Below, piece after piece: positions 32,290 to 41,129 of a stretch of DNA of 50,731 nt. This stretch comes from an uncultured bacterium (GTDB lineage: Bacteria; Cyanobacteriota; Vampirovibrionia; Gastranaerophilales; Gastranaerophilaceae). The notes under the pieces were generated by a model that did not search any database, had not been told where the DNA came from, and saw only the letters and a program-made list of their open reading frames with translations. The stretch's first letter is position 1. Each line of letters opens with the position of its first letter. The translations under genes and the position numbers were made by a program. The stretch covers positions 1 through 50,731 of the forward strand of contig CACXGY010000052.1 in NCBI GenBank assembly GCA_902767275.1, given 5' to 3'.

Positions 32290-33945
32290 TTACTCACTGG
32301 GGATAGTAATAATAAACTCGCTACCGATTCCGACTTCACTTTTTACTTCTATTTTACCTTTATGTTTTGCTATGATTTTTGAAGAAATTGCAAGACCCAG
32401 ACCTGTTCCGATACCGGCACTCTTTGTTGTATAACCTGCTAAAAATATTTTTTCTGTATCTTTTATTCCTCTACCTGTGTCTTTAATTGAAATTTTTAAG
32501 GATTTATTCTCGAAAGTCGTTGTTATAGTTATTATTCCTTCATTTTCAATCGCTTGACATGCGTTAACCAAAATATTCATGAAAACTTGATTGAGCATGT
32601 TCGGATAACATTTAACCATAGGAATATTGCCGTAATTTTTTTCTATAGTTATTCTATGTTTAGTTTCATGCCTGATTAAATCAAGAGTCAGGTCAAGTTC
32701 CTTATTTATATCTGCATCTTGCAGTTCTGCTTCATCCAGTCGTACAAATTTTTTCAAAGAAACAACGAGTTGATTTATTCGTTGAATGGCTTCTTTATCT
32801 GTTGAATTTATATCATTAAACAATTTCAGTAATTTATCATCAGAAATTTTTTGAATTAATTTTGTAAATATTTCATTATTAGATTTGATAGCAGCAACAG
32901 GAGTATTAATTTCATGTGCAACACCTGCAATTAGTTGACCGAGTGATGCCATTTTTTCGGAATTTATCAATTGAAGTTGTGTATCATTAAGTTCTTTAAG
33001 CGTTTTTTTAAGTTCTTCAACTGTTTCCAAATTCTTTTTATATAATTTTGCGTGAACTAATGCCGTTCCGAGTTGAGAAGATATATTTTCCAATATGTCT
33101 AATTCTTCGTTTAATTCTCTGCGTTGACGAGAAACAAGAACAACTACTCCTAATAGTTCCGTCATGTGATATATGGGCAAAACTATTCTTAAAGTTGACT
33201 CTTTAAAAGGTTTTGCGGACATAAATTCTTTTAGACATCTTGTATGTGAAATTTCTTTATTTCCGATTTTTCGCATAACCATAGAATCAAACATAATCGG
33301 CATGCCAATTTCTTCATCATCTAATGTTTGAGTGATTTTGAATATATTATTATTAATATTATATTCTGCATAATATGCTCTAAATGCACCAAATATAACT
33401 GACAATTCTTTTAATGTAGGTAATATTATTGAGGAAATATCAATAGATTCACGCATTATATTAGATATTTTATTAATTAGAGCCATTTTTATTGCCTGAG
33501 ATTGGGCTTTTTGTTTTATTGACTCTAAACTTCTAATATCTTCATCTAAAAGTTGACATTTTAAATCGACAGATTTTTTTTCTTCCAAAAGTTTTTCGTA
33601 TTTAATTTTAGAGGTTACATCTTGGAAGAATATAATAGTATATTTTCTGCGTTTTATAGCATTAATATCATAATATCTAAAATCTTCATTTTTATCTTGA
33701 TAACTAATGTGAGTAACAAAACTTTCTTTTGATTTAATTGCCTGAACAATCGGAGAATGATATTCCCATTCGCTGTTATCAAGCAGACATATTTCACAAT
33801 TTAATTTATGGGAAAACTTTTTTAAGGTTGAAAAATCCGAGAAATCACGTTTAAAAGCATTGTTGCGATATTTAACCTCCATCGTTTGCGTATCAACAAC
33901 AAGAACCGGATTACTAAATTTATTAAAAAACTCCAACTTCTCCAT
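32290..33945 (-). CDS. Soluble PAS-GAF sensor histidine kinase
   Basis: 551 aa with no membrane span. An N-terminal PAS-like domain (about 5-110) is followed by a coiled coil, a GAF-like domain (about 155-300), a second coiled coil, then the kinase core: H344 in GVAHEINTP, N box NQVFMNILVNACQAIE, G1 DTGRGI and G2 GTGLGLAIS. It should autophosphorylate in response to an intracellular signal and pass phosphate to an unlinked response regulator; RpaB at the window start is one candidate, but nothing in the sequence links them. A Cys pair (CEIC, residues 50-53) in the PAS region could sense redox or bind metal. Confidence 0.93.
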   Translation of the reverse strand: MEKLEFFNKFSNPVLVVDTQTMEVKYRNNAFKRDFSDFSTLKKFSHKLNCEICLLDNSEWEYHSPIVQAIKSKESFVTHISYQDKNEDFRYYDINAIKRRKYTIIFFQDVTSKIKYEKLLEEKKSVDLKCQLLDEDIRSLESIKQKAQSQAIKMALINKISNIMRESIDISSIILPTLKELSVIFGAFRAYYAEYNINNNIFKITQTLDDEEIGMPIMFDSMVMRKIGNKEISHTRCLKEFMSAKPFKESTLRIVLPIYHMTELLGVVVLVSRQRRELNEELDILENISSQLGTALVHAKLYKKNLETVEELKKTLKELNDTQLQLINSEKMASLGQLIAGVAHEINTPVAAIKSNNEIFTKLIQKISDDKLLKLFNDINSTDKEAIQRINQLVVSLKKFVRLDEAELQDADINKELDLTLDLIRHETKHRITIEKNYGNIPMVKCYPNMLNQVFMNILVNACQAIENEGIITITTTFENKSLKISIKDTGRGIKDTEKIFLAGYTTKSAGIGTGLGLAISSKIIAKHKGKIEVKSEVGIGSEFIITIPSE

Positions 33946-34069
33946 TCTTTAATTATAAAATATGAAATAAAAAAAGTCCAAAACAAATATATTAATATAA
34001 TAGGATTTTGAAGATTTAAAATAAATCATTTATAACTAATTATTTATTATAAATATTTTATGAAAAAAG

Positions 34070-34097
34070 TTGACATTAAAAAAAATATCATTAAATA
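34070..34097 (+). promoter_or_regulatory. Possible sigma-70 promoter upstream of fliE
   Basis: A perfect TTGACA at 34070-34075 is followed after 16 bases by TAAATA (34092-34097), a weak -10. It would be a second, housekeeping promoter upstream of the sigma-28-type one. Confidence 0.35.
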
Positions 34098-34180
34098 CAT
34101 GAGCAAAACCTCCGAAAAATTATCGGAAAGAATAAATGGATAAAAACTAACACAAATGGATGATTTTTTATCATACAAAT

Positions 34181-34207
34181 TAAAGTTTATCTGATGAAAA
34201 CCGATAA
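34181..34207 (+). promoter_or_regulatory. Near-consensus sigma-28 (FliA) promoter for fliE-fliF
   Basis: TAAAGTTT (34181-34188), exactly 11 bases, then ACCGATAA (34200-34207). The enterobacterial FliA consensus is TAAAGTTT-N11-GCCGATAA, so 15 of 16 defined bases match with perfect spacing. The start point would lie near 34214. It is 55 bases upstream of the fliE ATG and faces it. Confidence 0.8.
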
Positions 34208-34215
34208 TACCCCTA

Positions 34216-34239
34216 AAAAGGGAGGAGAGCAACCCTTTT
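34216..34239 (+). promoter_or_regulatory. Hairpin in the fliE leader
   Basis: AAAAGGG (34216-34222) can pair with CCCTTTT (34233-34239) right at the start of the predicted sigma-28 transcript, before the AGAAGGTG ribosome site. A 5' stem of this kind often protects mRNA; it is followed by AAAAC, not a U-run, so it is not a terminator. The remaining 33946-34180 stretch holds only another weak stem (TCCGA/TCGGA near 34110). Confidence 0.45.
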
Positions 34240-34261
34240 AAAACAAAAAGAAGGTGTAAAA

Positions 34262-34615
34262 ATGGCAAACGGTATTGGTAGCGGATGGTATCCGCATTAT
34301 GATTTAAGATCAAGAATTCAGCATACAAAGTTGGATACAGGAGTAGTCGGCATGTATCCTGCTCGTATGGAACGTATGGAAGAACCTGCGACTGTTGATT
34401 TTAAAGGAGTTTTATCAGGTTTGGTTGAACATTTTAATACTCAATTAAATGCTCCTGATAATCTTTTAAAAGATGTTATGTCAGGCAATGATGATGTTGA
34501 TATCCACGATGTAATGACATCAATGGCAAAAGCGGAAATTAATGTCAATGTTGCAACCACTGTCGTCGGTAAAATCATTCAAACATACGATAAAATTATG
34601 CAGATTCAAGTATAG
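34262..34615 (+). CDS. fliE: Flagellar hook-basal body protein FliE
   Basis: 117 aa. FliE connects the MS ring to the proximal rod and is itself exported by the flagellar apparatus. The family core fills the C-terminal half: DIHDVMTSMAKAEINVNVATTVVGKIIQTYDKIMQIQV region. The first 50 residues are a lineage-type extension (RMERMEEPATVDFKGVLSGL), and include another FKG sequence, though deeper than in the unknown proteins. AAGGTG precedes the ATG; fliF follows 59 bases later. Confidence 0.93.
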   Translation: MANGIGSGWYPHYDLRSRIQHTKLDTGVVGMYPARMERMEEPATVDFKGVLSGLVEHFNTQLNAPDNLLKDVMSGNDDVDIHDVMTSMAKAEINVNVATTVVGKIIQTYDKIMQIQV

Positions 34616-34674
34616 TATAGTAATACTAACATAGGTGTACACATAGAAAAATTAAACGTTAGGGTGTTGTAAAA

Positions 34675-36321
34675 ATGGATTTTAAAGCGTTATTAAACAA
34701 TAAAAACTTTTTGATAGGTGCATTAGCCGTAGGTGTAATATTATTTGCCCTTTTGATTACAATTGCAGTTGTAACTTCCGTTAACGGAAGCAAAGGCGGC
34801 GGACAAGTAGTAAAAGAGAAGGTAATAAAAGCACCTTTGGATTTGTTAACTACAGACAACCTTGGTAAAGCAATCGAAATTCAAGCATTGCTTGCAAGAG
34901 AAGGTATCACGGCTGAGCGTAAACTTGACGGTACAAAATCAACACTCTTTTTGCCGAAATATACTCAATCACAACGTGACAGAGCATTGTTAGCGATTGT
35001 TAAAAGCGGTCTTATGGATCAAAACGTCGGACTTGAAATGTTTGATAAGGGCGACTTCACTTCTACAAAAGAAGATAAGAAAATTCGTTTAGTCAGAGCA
35101 ATTGACGGAGAATTGGCAAGACTTATCAGAAAAATTCCTCCTATTCAAAACGCATCAGTATTTGTATCTATACCGGAACAAACAATGTTTTCATCTACGC
35201 AAAAACCTGTAACTGCAACGGTTCAAATTGATATGCCGAGCGGAGATAAATTAGATGCATTCAAAGTTAAGGCTATTACTAACCTTCTTATCGGTTCTGT
35301 TTCAGGTTTAACATCAGAAAACGTTGCAATTACTGATACAAACGGTAATGTATACAACAGTATTATGTCACCGACTGATGAACAAGAAGAAAGAATGCGT
35401 GAACAAGATAAATACATGCAACAAAAGGTTAATATCCAGTTAGACAGACTTGTGGGTAAAGGAAACTATACCGCTACGGTTAGTACCTTCTTAAAACAAG
35501 CACCTACAGAAAAGTTCACAACCTGGTATGACCCTAATACTAAAACTGCTATGAGTGAACAAACCTTCCAAGAAGGTTTGGGTGATCAAACAGCAGATAG
35601 TAATAAAAATACGAATGCTGTATCTGTATATTTGCCTAACGGTTTACCTGGAGGTGGTGCAGATTCATCTCAAAACAGAAACTATCAAAGAACTGCTAAA
35701 GAAGTTCAATATGGTGTTTCTCAAATTCAAACAAAAGAATATGCTAATTCAGGTACTATAGAAGATATTTCAATCGCTGTTACATTAGATAAAGCAGCAC
35801 TTCCTCCTGATATTTCTATAGAAGAATTGAAAGAACTTGTTGCTCGTGCAGCATCTCCTAAATGTAATCCTGAAAATGTATCTATAGCATTTAATGACTC
35901 AAACGATCCGTATCTTGCTTCAGATAACCCTGAAAAGTTACCTAAGCCGGAAGAAACAGGAAACCCTTGGTGGTTAGCAGTTGCTCTCGTTGGCTTAAGT
36001 TTGATTATCGGTCACAGATTCGTTGTTAAACGTCTTGCAAAGATGAAAGAACAACACGAAGACGAAATGGACTTGTTAAGAGAACAAGCATTACAACACG
36101 AACGTCAATTACAAGACGTAAGCAGAAGAGCGGCAGATTTAATGAGTCAACAAGATCAAATGCAGCAAAATCTGATCGAAGAAATTCAAGCAAGAGGTAT
36201 CGGTCAACGTGGAGTAGATATTTCTCCTCTCAGAGATGCCCTTGCAGACCTCAAAGAAGAATTCGATATGATGGAGGAAGAAGAAGGAGCAGAAAAAATC
36301 AAGAGTTGGATAGAACAATAG
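34675..36321 (+). CDS. fliF: Flagellar MS-ring protein FliF
   Basis: 548 aa, typical length. FliF forms the inner-membrane MS ring on which the rod and C-ring assemble. N-terminal membrane span (about 14-33), ring-building domains with GDFTSTKEDKKIRLVRAIDGELARLI and IPPIQNASVFVSIPEQ, a periplasmic collar region, second membrane span (about 434-455, WWLAVALVGLSLIIG), and an acidic C-terminal tail (residues about 525-548) that would bind FliG. Its stop codon lies within an 18-bp palindrome. Confidence 0.95.
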   Translation: MDFKALLNNKNFLIGALAVGVILFALLITIAVVTSVNGSKGGGQVVKEKVIKAPLDLLTTDNLGKAIEIQALLAREGITAERKLDGTKSTLFLPKYTQSQRDRALLAIVKSGLMDQNVGLEMFDKGDFTSTKEDKKIRLVRAIDGELARLIRKIPPIQNASVFVSIPEQTMFSSTQKPVTATVQIDMPSGDKLDAFKVKAITNLLIGSVSGLTSENVAITDTNGNVYNSIMSPTDEQEERMREQDKYMQQKVNIQLDRLVGKGNYTATVSTFLKQAPTEKFTTWYDPNTKTAMSEQTFQEGLGDQTADSNKNTNAVSVYLPNGLPGGGADSSQNRNYQRTAKEVQYGVSQIQTKEYANSGTIEDISIAVTLDKAALPPDISIEELKELVARAASPKCNPENVSIAFNDSNDPYLASDNPEKLPKPEETGNPWWLAVALVGLSLIIGHRFVVKRLAKMKEQHEDEMDLLREQALQHERQLQDVSRRAADLMSQQDQMQQNLIEEIQARGIGQRGVDISPLRDALADLKEEFDMMEEEEGAEKIKSWIEQ

Positions 36322-36349
36322 GGGTAAATTTACCCCTCCCATAAGGGGT
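36320..36349 (+). promoter_or_regulatory. Overlapping alternative hairpins after fliF
   Basis: AGGGGTAAATTTACCCCT (36320-36337) is a perfect 18-bp palindrome that includes the last base of the fliF stop. Its right arm ACCCC (36332-36336) can instead pair with GGGGT (36345-36349). The two folds exclude each other. No U-run follows, so this is not an ordinary terminator. Confidence 0.45.
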
Positions 36350-36453
36350 TATGACTATTAAATTAATACATATATAAACTTGCAAAGCAAAATTTTGAAA
36401 ACGTGTTCAAATAATTAAATATGATATATAATAAAAAGAAAAGGATATAAGAC

Positions 36454-37530
36454 GTGGCAATAGAAGGATTTGATTATAAAGAGTTTGCACAAATGATGTC
36501 ATCTCAGGCAGGGGAACTTGTTCCTCAGAATTTTAATGAGATGCAGAAAAATTACGTTGTTAAAACCCTTACAAATTTTACTCTCTTAGCAGGAGAAGCC
36601 ATTTCTAACGATGAAAGCCTGAATTTCAATGCCGATCAAGCGGTATTTGTAACTCAGATTATTGCCGAATGGTCTTTCCATAAATCCATTGACCTTGTTC
36701 ACTCAGGAATTATGCCTGAACATTGGGATGGGGTTATGCAAAAAATTGCGTTTACTATTTTTGAGATAGCAAAACAGGCTATTCAAAAAGATATTCCGCA
36801 AGATAAAACTTTACAATTGATTGAACATCACGTTGATAAAACATATAAAGAAGCGATAGATGATTTGGAAAAACGGGGGATTATTACAAGTGAAATCTCT
36901 CAACAGGCTGCTCAACAATCAAACATTGATGATATGGCAAGACAAGTCCAAGAACAGGAAGCACAAGAACTTGCAGCACAGCAGGCAGCACAGCAGGCAG
37001 CACAAGCACAGGCAGCACAACAGGCTGCTGTTCCTGAACAACAAGGTGGTGTTCCGCAACCTCAGGTGCAACAAGCACCTGTTCCTACCGGTGATAAATC
37101 AGTTAAATTGAAATCTATTGCTATGGTTCTTAAATTACTTGATAAACAAAGAGCTAGAGAAGTTTTATCACAATTCCCGGAAGATGTTGCAGAACAATTG
37201 AAAAAATTAGTTAAAACCCCACGACTTGAAGAACAAGTTGATTTAAGAGTTGCTCTGCAATGTTTGGAAGATTTAAAAATGATTATGCCTAAGAAAAAGA
37301 AACTTTCTCAGGATAATATGGTCAGATATATGGATAAAATTTTCAACAGCCATGATATGGAAGAAGTTGAACAAGTTGTCAAATCCGAACGACCTTTTGT
37401 TAAACGTTTTGTTTCACAAGCATACGAGGGAGATTATTATCAAGGTGTTCCTTTGAGAGTTGCAAAAATTCTCGTTAATTATGTCCAAGATAATATGAAA
37501 AATGAAAATAAAAACGACGAAAAGAAATAA
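36454..37530 (+). CDS. Divergent FliG-like C-ring protein (putative)
   Basis: 358 aa with a GTG start preceded by AAGGAT. It lies where fliG follows fliE-fliF in flagellar operons. A helical N-terminal domain (about 1-160) is unfamiliar; then comes a Q/A-rich linker (about 165-205, QAAQQAAQAQAAQQAA); then KSVKLKSIAMVLKLLDKQRAREVLSQFPEDVAEQL, which resembles the opening helices of FliG-type proteins, and a helical end. The FliG EHPQ motif and a clear torque-helix domain are not seen. It may be a lineage-specific FliG or another C-ring adaptor; the position supports a flagellar role better than the sequence does. Confidence 0.5.
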   Translation: MAIEGFDYKEFAQMMSSQAGELVPQNFNEMQKNYVVKTLTNFTLLAGEAISNDESLNFNADQAVFVTQIIAEWSFHKSIDLVHSGIMPEHWDGVMQKIAFTIFEIAKQAIQKDIPQDKTLQLIEHHVDKTYKEAIDDLEKRGIITSEISQQAAQQSNIDDMARQVQEQEAQELAAQQAAQQAAQAQAAQQAAVPEQQGGVPQPQVQQAPVPTGDKSVKLKSIAMVLKLLDKQRAREVLSQFPEDVAEQLKKLVKTPRLEEQVDLRVALQCLEDLKMIMPKKKKLSQDNMVRYMDKIFNSHDMEEVEQVVKSERPFVKRFVSQAYEGDYYQGVPLRVAKILVNYVQDNMKNENKNDEKK

Positions 37531-37537
37531 TTTTGTT

Positions 37538-39298
37538 TTATGATATTCTTCGAATTATTTCGTGTGCTTCTTCACATTCAGGGAAAATGTCGGTAAGTTC
37601 ATCTAAGACCTTAAGGGCTTCATCAATTCTTTTTAAATTTTCTAAACATTTTGCTTTATTCAATAAAAGAGGTACACTGTTTTCTGTTTCTTTTAATAGT
37701 GCATCAAAAATATTTAGAGCCTTCTCGTACTCGCCTAATTCATAATATGTAAGTGCCAACAAATTTTTTGTTTCTTTATCAGGATTTTGTTCTAAAGATT
37801 TGATAAAGTATATTTTTGCTTCTTCATATTTTTTCATTGAATAATAAATTCTGCCTGCTAAAAATTGGATATATTCATGCTCAGGCTGGTCATTCAAAGC
37901 AGATACTATCAATTTTTCCGCTTCATCCAATTCGCCAATTTCTATTTTATTTATTGCACTCAGTGCTTTTGCAACAACATCATCTTCTATTTCCAATGCT
38001 TTTTGATAGAATTTATCCGCCTCTTTGTATTTTGATATCGCATAAAGATAGTTTGCGTATTCAAATATTATATCAAAGTCATTAGGTGCAAGAGTCATTG
38101 CTGTGTTAAATTCTTCTTGGGCATAATCAAAAAGTCTTTGATTAAGATAAATAACGCCCAAATCTTTATGAGCAGTTGCATTTTCAGGATCCATCTTTAT
38201 TACTTTTTTAAATATTTTTTCTGCTGTTCCGGTATCAAATAATTGAGTAGATAAAATTGCATATTGATACAAAACATCAGATGTAGGCGATGATTTTAAA
38301 ATAATAGAATCATAAAGGTCTTTCGCTTGCCTGAACTGTCGTGTTTCAATATACAAATTAGCGAGTTTTTGAGCCATTGTAATTGATTTAGGGTTTCTTG
38401 AAAGTAAGCGTTTCATTATGATTATTGCTTGTTCATAATTTTTTAATAACTCATAGCACGATGCAAGATTATATTGAAACGAATCTTTTTCAGGATGAAG
38501 AAGTGCAAGTGCTTTATAATGTTTTGCGGCTTTTTCAACGAATCCTGCTTTTAGTTCGGACAAGGCAAGGGAAATAAGATAGTTTTCACGGTTTTCTATT
38601 TGATAGGCTTTTTCAAAATAATCACATGCCTGCGGATGTTTATTTTGAATTTGATATATTGATGCAATATTATAATACGATACTGAATCATCCGGTTTAA
38701 TCTTTATTGCTTTTTGATAGCACTCAATTGCTTTTTCTCGTTGACCGATAAGAAGATATGCGGTTCCTAAATTATTATAAATTTGAAAATGTGAAGGATT
38801 TAATGCAAGTGCTGCTTCTAAATGTTCTATTCCTTCATTGTATTTTTTCATTGTAATATTTGCTGTTCCGATTAAATAATCAAACGTAAAATCATTAGGA
38901 GCAATTAGTTTACCTTTTTTACCAATTTCAATTGCATTCATTTCTCTGTTAGTTTTCATATAGATTATGCATAAATCTTTGTATGCATCTACATAATTTT
39001 CACGAACTTCTATTACTTTCAGATAATATTTTTCTGCATCAAGAATTTGTCCTAAGTTATCATAACAGTTTGCTAAATAAAATAATGCCGTTGCATCTTT
39101 TGGCGAAAGTTTTATTGCTTTTTCAAAGTTTTCTCTTGCTTCTTTAAAAAGTTCAAGGTTAACATTAACCAAACCCATTAATTTAACTGCTTCTATATCA
39201 TTGTTATGCCCGTTGGTAAGATATTCTTCCAACGCTTTTTTTGCATCATTAAAACTTTCTTCCGATATTAAGTCTTTTATTCTGTCCAGTTCGCTCAT
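37538..39298 (-). CDS. Large TPR-repeat protein
   Basis: 586 aa from the ATG at 39298 (a GTG two codons upstream is possible). It consists of about sixteen TPR units, for example FQIYNNLGTAYLLIGQREKAIECYQKAIKI and YYNIASIYQIQNKHPQACDYF. No signal peptide, membrane span or enzyme domain. It is the last gene of the lptC-lptA-TPR-TPR run, 51 bases after the previous gene. Its 3' end faces the fliG-like gene with only seven bases between. Confidence 0.88.
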   Translation of the reverse strand: MSELDRIKDLISEESFNDAKKALEEYLTNGHNNDIEAVKLMGLVNVNLELFKEARENFEKAIKLSPKDATALFYLANCYDNLGQILDAEKYYLKVIEVRENYVDAYKDLCIIYMKTNREMNAIEIGKKGKLIAPNDFTFDYLIGTANITMKKYNEGIEHLEAALALNPSHFQIYNNLGTAYLLIGQREKAIECYQKAIKIKPDDSVSYYNIASIYQIQNKHPQACDYFEKAYQIENRENYLISLALSELKAGFVEKAAKHYKALALLHPEKDSFQYNLASCYELLKNYEQAIIIMKRLLSRNPKSITMAQKLANLYIETRQFRQAKDLYDSIILKSSPTSDVLYQYAILSTQLFDTGTAEKIFKKVIKMDPENATAHKDLGVIYLNQRLFDYAQEEFNTAMTLAPNDFDIIFEYANYLYAISKYKEADKFYQKALEIEDDVVAKALSAINKIEIGELDEAEKLIVSALNDQPEHEYIQFLAGRIYYSMKKYEEAKIYFIKSLEQNPDKETKNLLALTYYELGEYEKALNIFDALLKETENSVPLLLNKAKCLENLKRIDEALKVLDELTDIFPECEEAHEIIRRIS

Positions 39299-39349
39299 GA
39301 CCACATTGTACTATAAAAATATAAGGAGTTAAATGCTTTTTAATATTTA

Positions 39350-40141
39350 TTATTTAACCTTGCTCTTTATTCTGTTGATTAATTTATTTACGTTATCACG
39401 TTCTTCATCAGGAACATCAAGTTTAATATAATCTTCAAAAAATTCTATTGCATCTTCATAGTCTTCTCTTGCGATGAATAATACACCCAATTTTTTATAC
39501 GGCATTGGAAATTTTGTATTAACAGCAGTCGCTTTAAGATAATTTGAAATTGCTTTATCTATTTCATTATTTGCTTCATAAGCCTGTGCCAAGTAATAGT
39601 ATAAAAATTCATTATTCTCTTTGTATTCAATAACATTTTCAAAGTTTGAGATAGCATCTTCATAATTACCAAGTTCAAACTGTACTCTGCCCATATCATA
39701 ATAAGCATCATAATTTTCAGGCTGTGCATCAAGAATTTTTTCTAATTCTGTGATAGCCATATCATAACGAGAATCTTCTATATATACTCTTGCCAATAAA
39801 TGTGCAATAACATAGTTATCTTCAATTTCGTAACTACCTCTTTCTAAAACCCCGATAGCACCGGACAAGTCGCCTGATTTATAATATAAATCTGATAAAT
39901 TAATATATGTTTGAGGGATTAACGGATTTAGTTTGATAGATTTTGTGAATGATTTTTCCGCTTGCTCAAAATTACCTAATTTGGCATAAGCAAGTCCCAT
40001 ATTATTGTATATTTCAGCATTATCGTCTTCGTGTTCTAATATATTGCTAAATATATCAATAGCCTGTTGAAATTCGCCTTTTTTATAACATTCTATAGCC
40101 TTGTCTAAATCGTTTTCCATTTTTATATTACCGTTTTCCAT
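39350..40141 (-). CDS. TPR-repeat protein linked to lptA
   Basis: 263 aa of six or so TPR units (AEIYNNMGLAYAKLGNFEQAEKSFTKSIKLNP is the clearest). The ATG at 40141 lies three bases after the lptA stop with AGGA nine bases upstream; M8 is a second possible start. No export signal, so it is cytoplasmic. The tight spacing suggests co-production with the LPS transport proteins, but its partner is unknown. Confidence 0.87.
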   Translation of the reverse strand: MENGNIKMENDLDKAIECYKKGEFQQAIDIFSNILEHEDDNAEIYNNMGLAYAKLGNFEQAEKSFTKSIKLNPLIPQTYINLSDLYYKSGDLSGAIGVLERGSYEIEDNYVIAHLLARVYIEDSRYDMAITELEKILDAQPENYDAYYDMGRVQFELGNYEDAISNFENVIEYKENNEFLYYYLAQAYEANNEIDKAISNYLKATAVNTKFPMPYKKLGVLFIAREDYEDAIEFFEDYIKLDVPDEERDNVNKLINRIKSKVK

Positions 40142-40144
40142 TAA

Positions 40145-41116
40145 TTAAAATCCTGCTTTTTCTCCTGCAACTCCGGCCTGATGTATCACAGTTTTTACAT
40201 TACCTTCCGCCATAAAGTTTTTAGGTTCAAGAATAACTTTTATTTTATCAGCGGTAATTTCTTTTTCATTTTCTTTGATTGTGGAACGACCAATCATAAA
40301 TACTTCTTGAGGTTTATTAGTAACTTTGTCAGGATAACACACTACCTTTGGTCCTTTTGCGAAATAATCATCGTACCATGCTCTGACATTTCCGTTACCG
40401 ATAAAAATGCCGGTCTTTTTGTTATATTGTTGATAATTTGCTTTGAGTACAAATTCTTTTCCGTTTTCAAGAATAGTTGTCGTAACAGCATCTCCCATAG
40501 AAGTCATTTCTTCATTAGCCGCATCATATACAAAATGATTTGCTGTTGCATGGTGTTTTGATTGGTCAATTCTTGCTCTGCCAATTAAATCAATTTTCTT
40601 TAAATCACCATGACTGTCTGTTTTAATAATTGCTTTATCCGCATAAGCATTTATATCTTTATACTTTATTGCTACCGAACCAACCGCTGTCATGACATTT
40701 GTTCTTACATCATATTCTTGTTCATCGGCATTGATAACGGCAACAGGGGTTTGACCTTCGGTAATTATTGTTTGAGTATCCCCTTCCGCTTTAATAACTT
40801 TATTTAATAAAGAGAATTTTAAAATATTTGCTTTAACTTCTCTTTTTTTATTATTTTTTACTTCATAGGCATAAGGTTTGTCATAGAATGTAGCAGTGTG
40901 TAATTTGCTGTTTTTTACGGATACATCTGCTTTATCGCCGACAACATTTATATCTCCGTATTTTACTTTTACATCGCCGTTAAAATCAATTTTATTCTCT
41001 TTTTCTGAGAAGGTTTGAGTTTTTGATTCAATAATTAAATCTTCTGCAATAACTCCGATTGCACCAAGACATATTACTAATAATGACATTATGATTAAAA
41101 ACTTTTTCTTATTCAT
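40145..41116 (-). CDS. lptA: LptA-like LPS transport (OstA-domain) protein
   Basis: 323 aa with an N-terminal signal sequence (KKKFLIIMSLLVICLGAIGVIA). The mature part is a series of OstA/LptA beta-jellyroll strands: IDFNGDVKVKYGDINVVGDKADVSV, ADEQEYDVRTNVMTAVGSVAIKYKDINAYADKA, FIGNGNVRAWYDDYFAKG, and a final EKEITADKIKVILEPKNFMAEGNV. LptA forms the periplasmic bridge that carries LPS to the outer membrane. It is longer than the 185-aa enteric protein and may have two jellyroll modules. lptC lies 13 bases upstream. Confidence 0.87.
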   Translation of the reverse strand: MNKKKFLIIMSLLVICLGAIGVIAEDLIIESKTQTFSEKENKIDFNGDVKVKYGDINVVGDKADVSVKNSKLHTATFYDKPYAYEVKNNKKREVKANILKFSLLNKVIKAEGDTQTIITEGQTPVAVINADEQEYDVRTNVMTAVGSVAIKYKDINAYADKAIIKTDSHGDLKKIDLIGRARIDQSKHHATANHFVYDAANEEMTSMGDAVTTTILENGKEFVLKANYQQYNKKTGIFIGNGNVRAWYDDYFAKGPKVVCYPDKVTNKPQEVFMIGRSTIKENEKEITADKIKVILEPKNFMAEGNVKTVIHQAGVAGEKAGF

Positions 41117-41129
41117 ATCTTCCCTTTTC

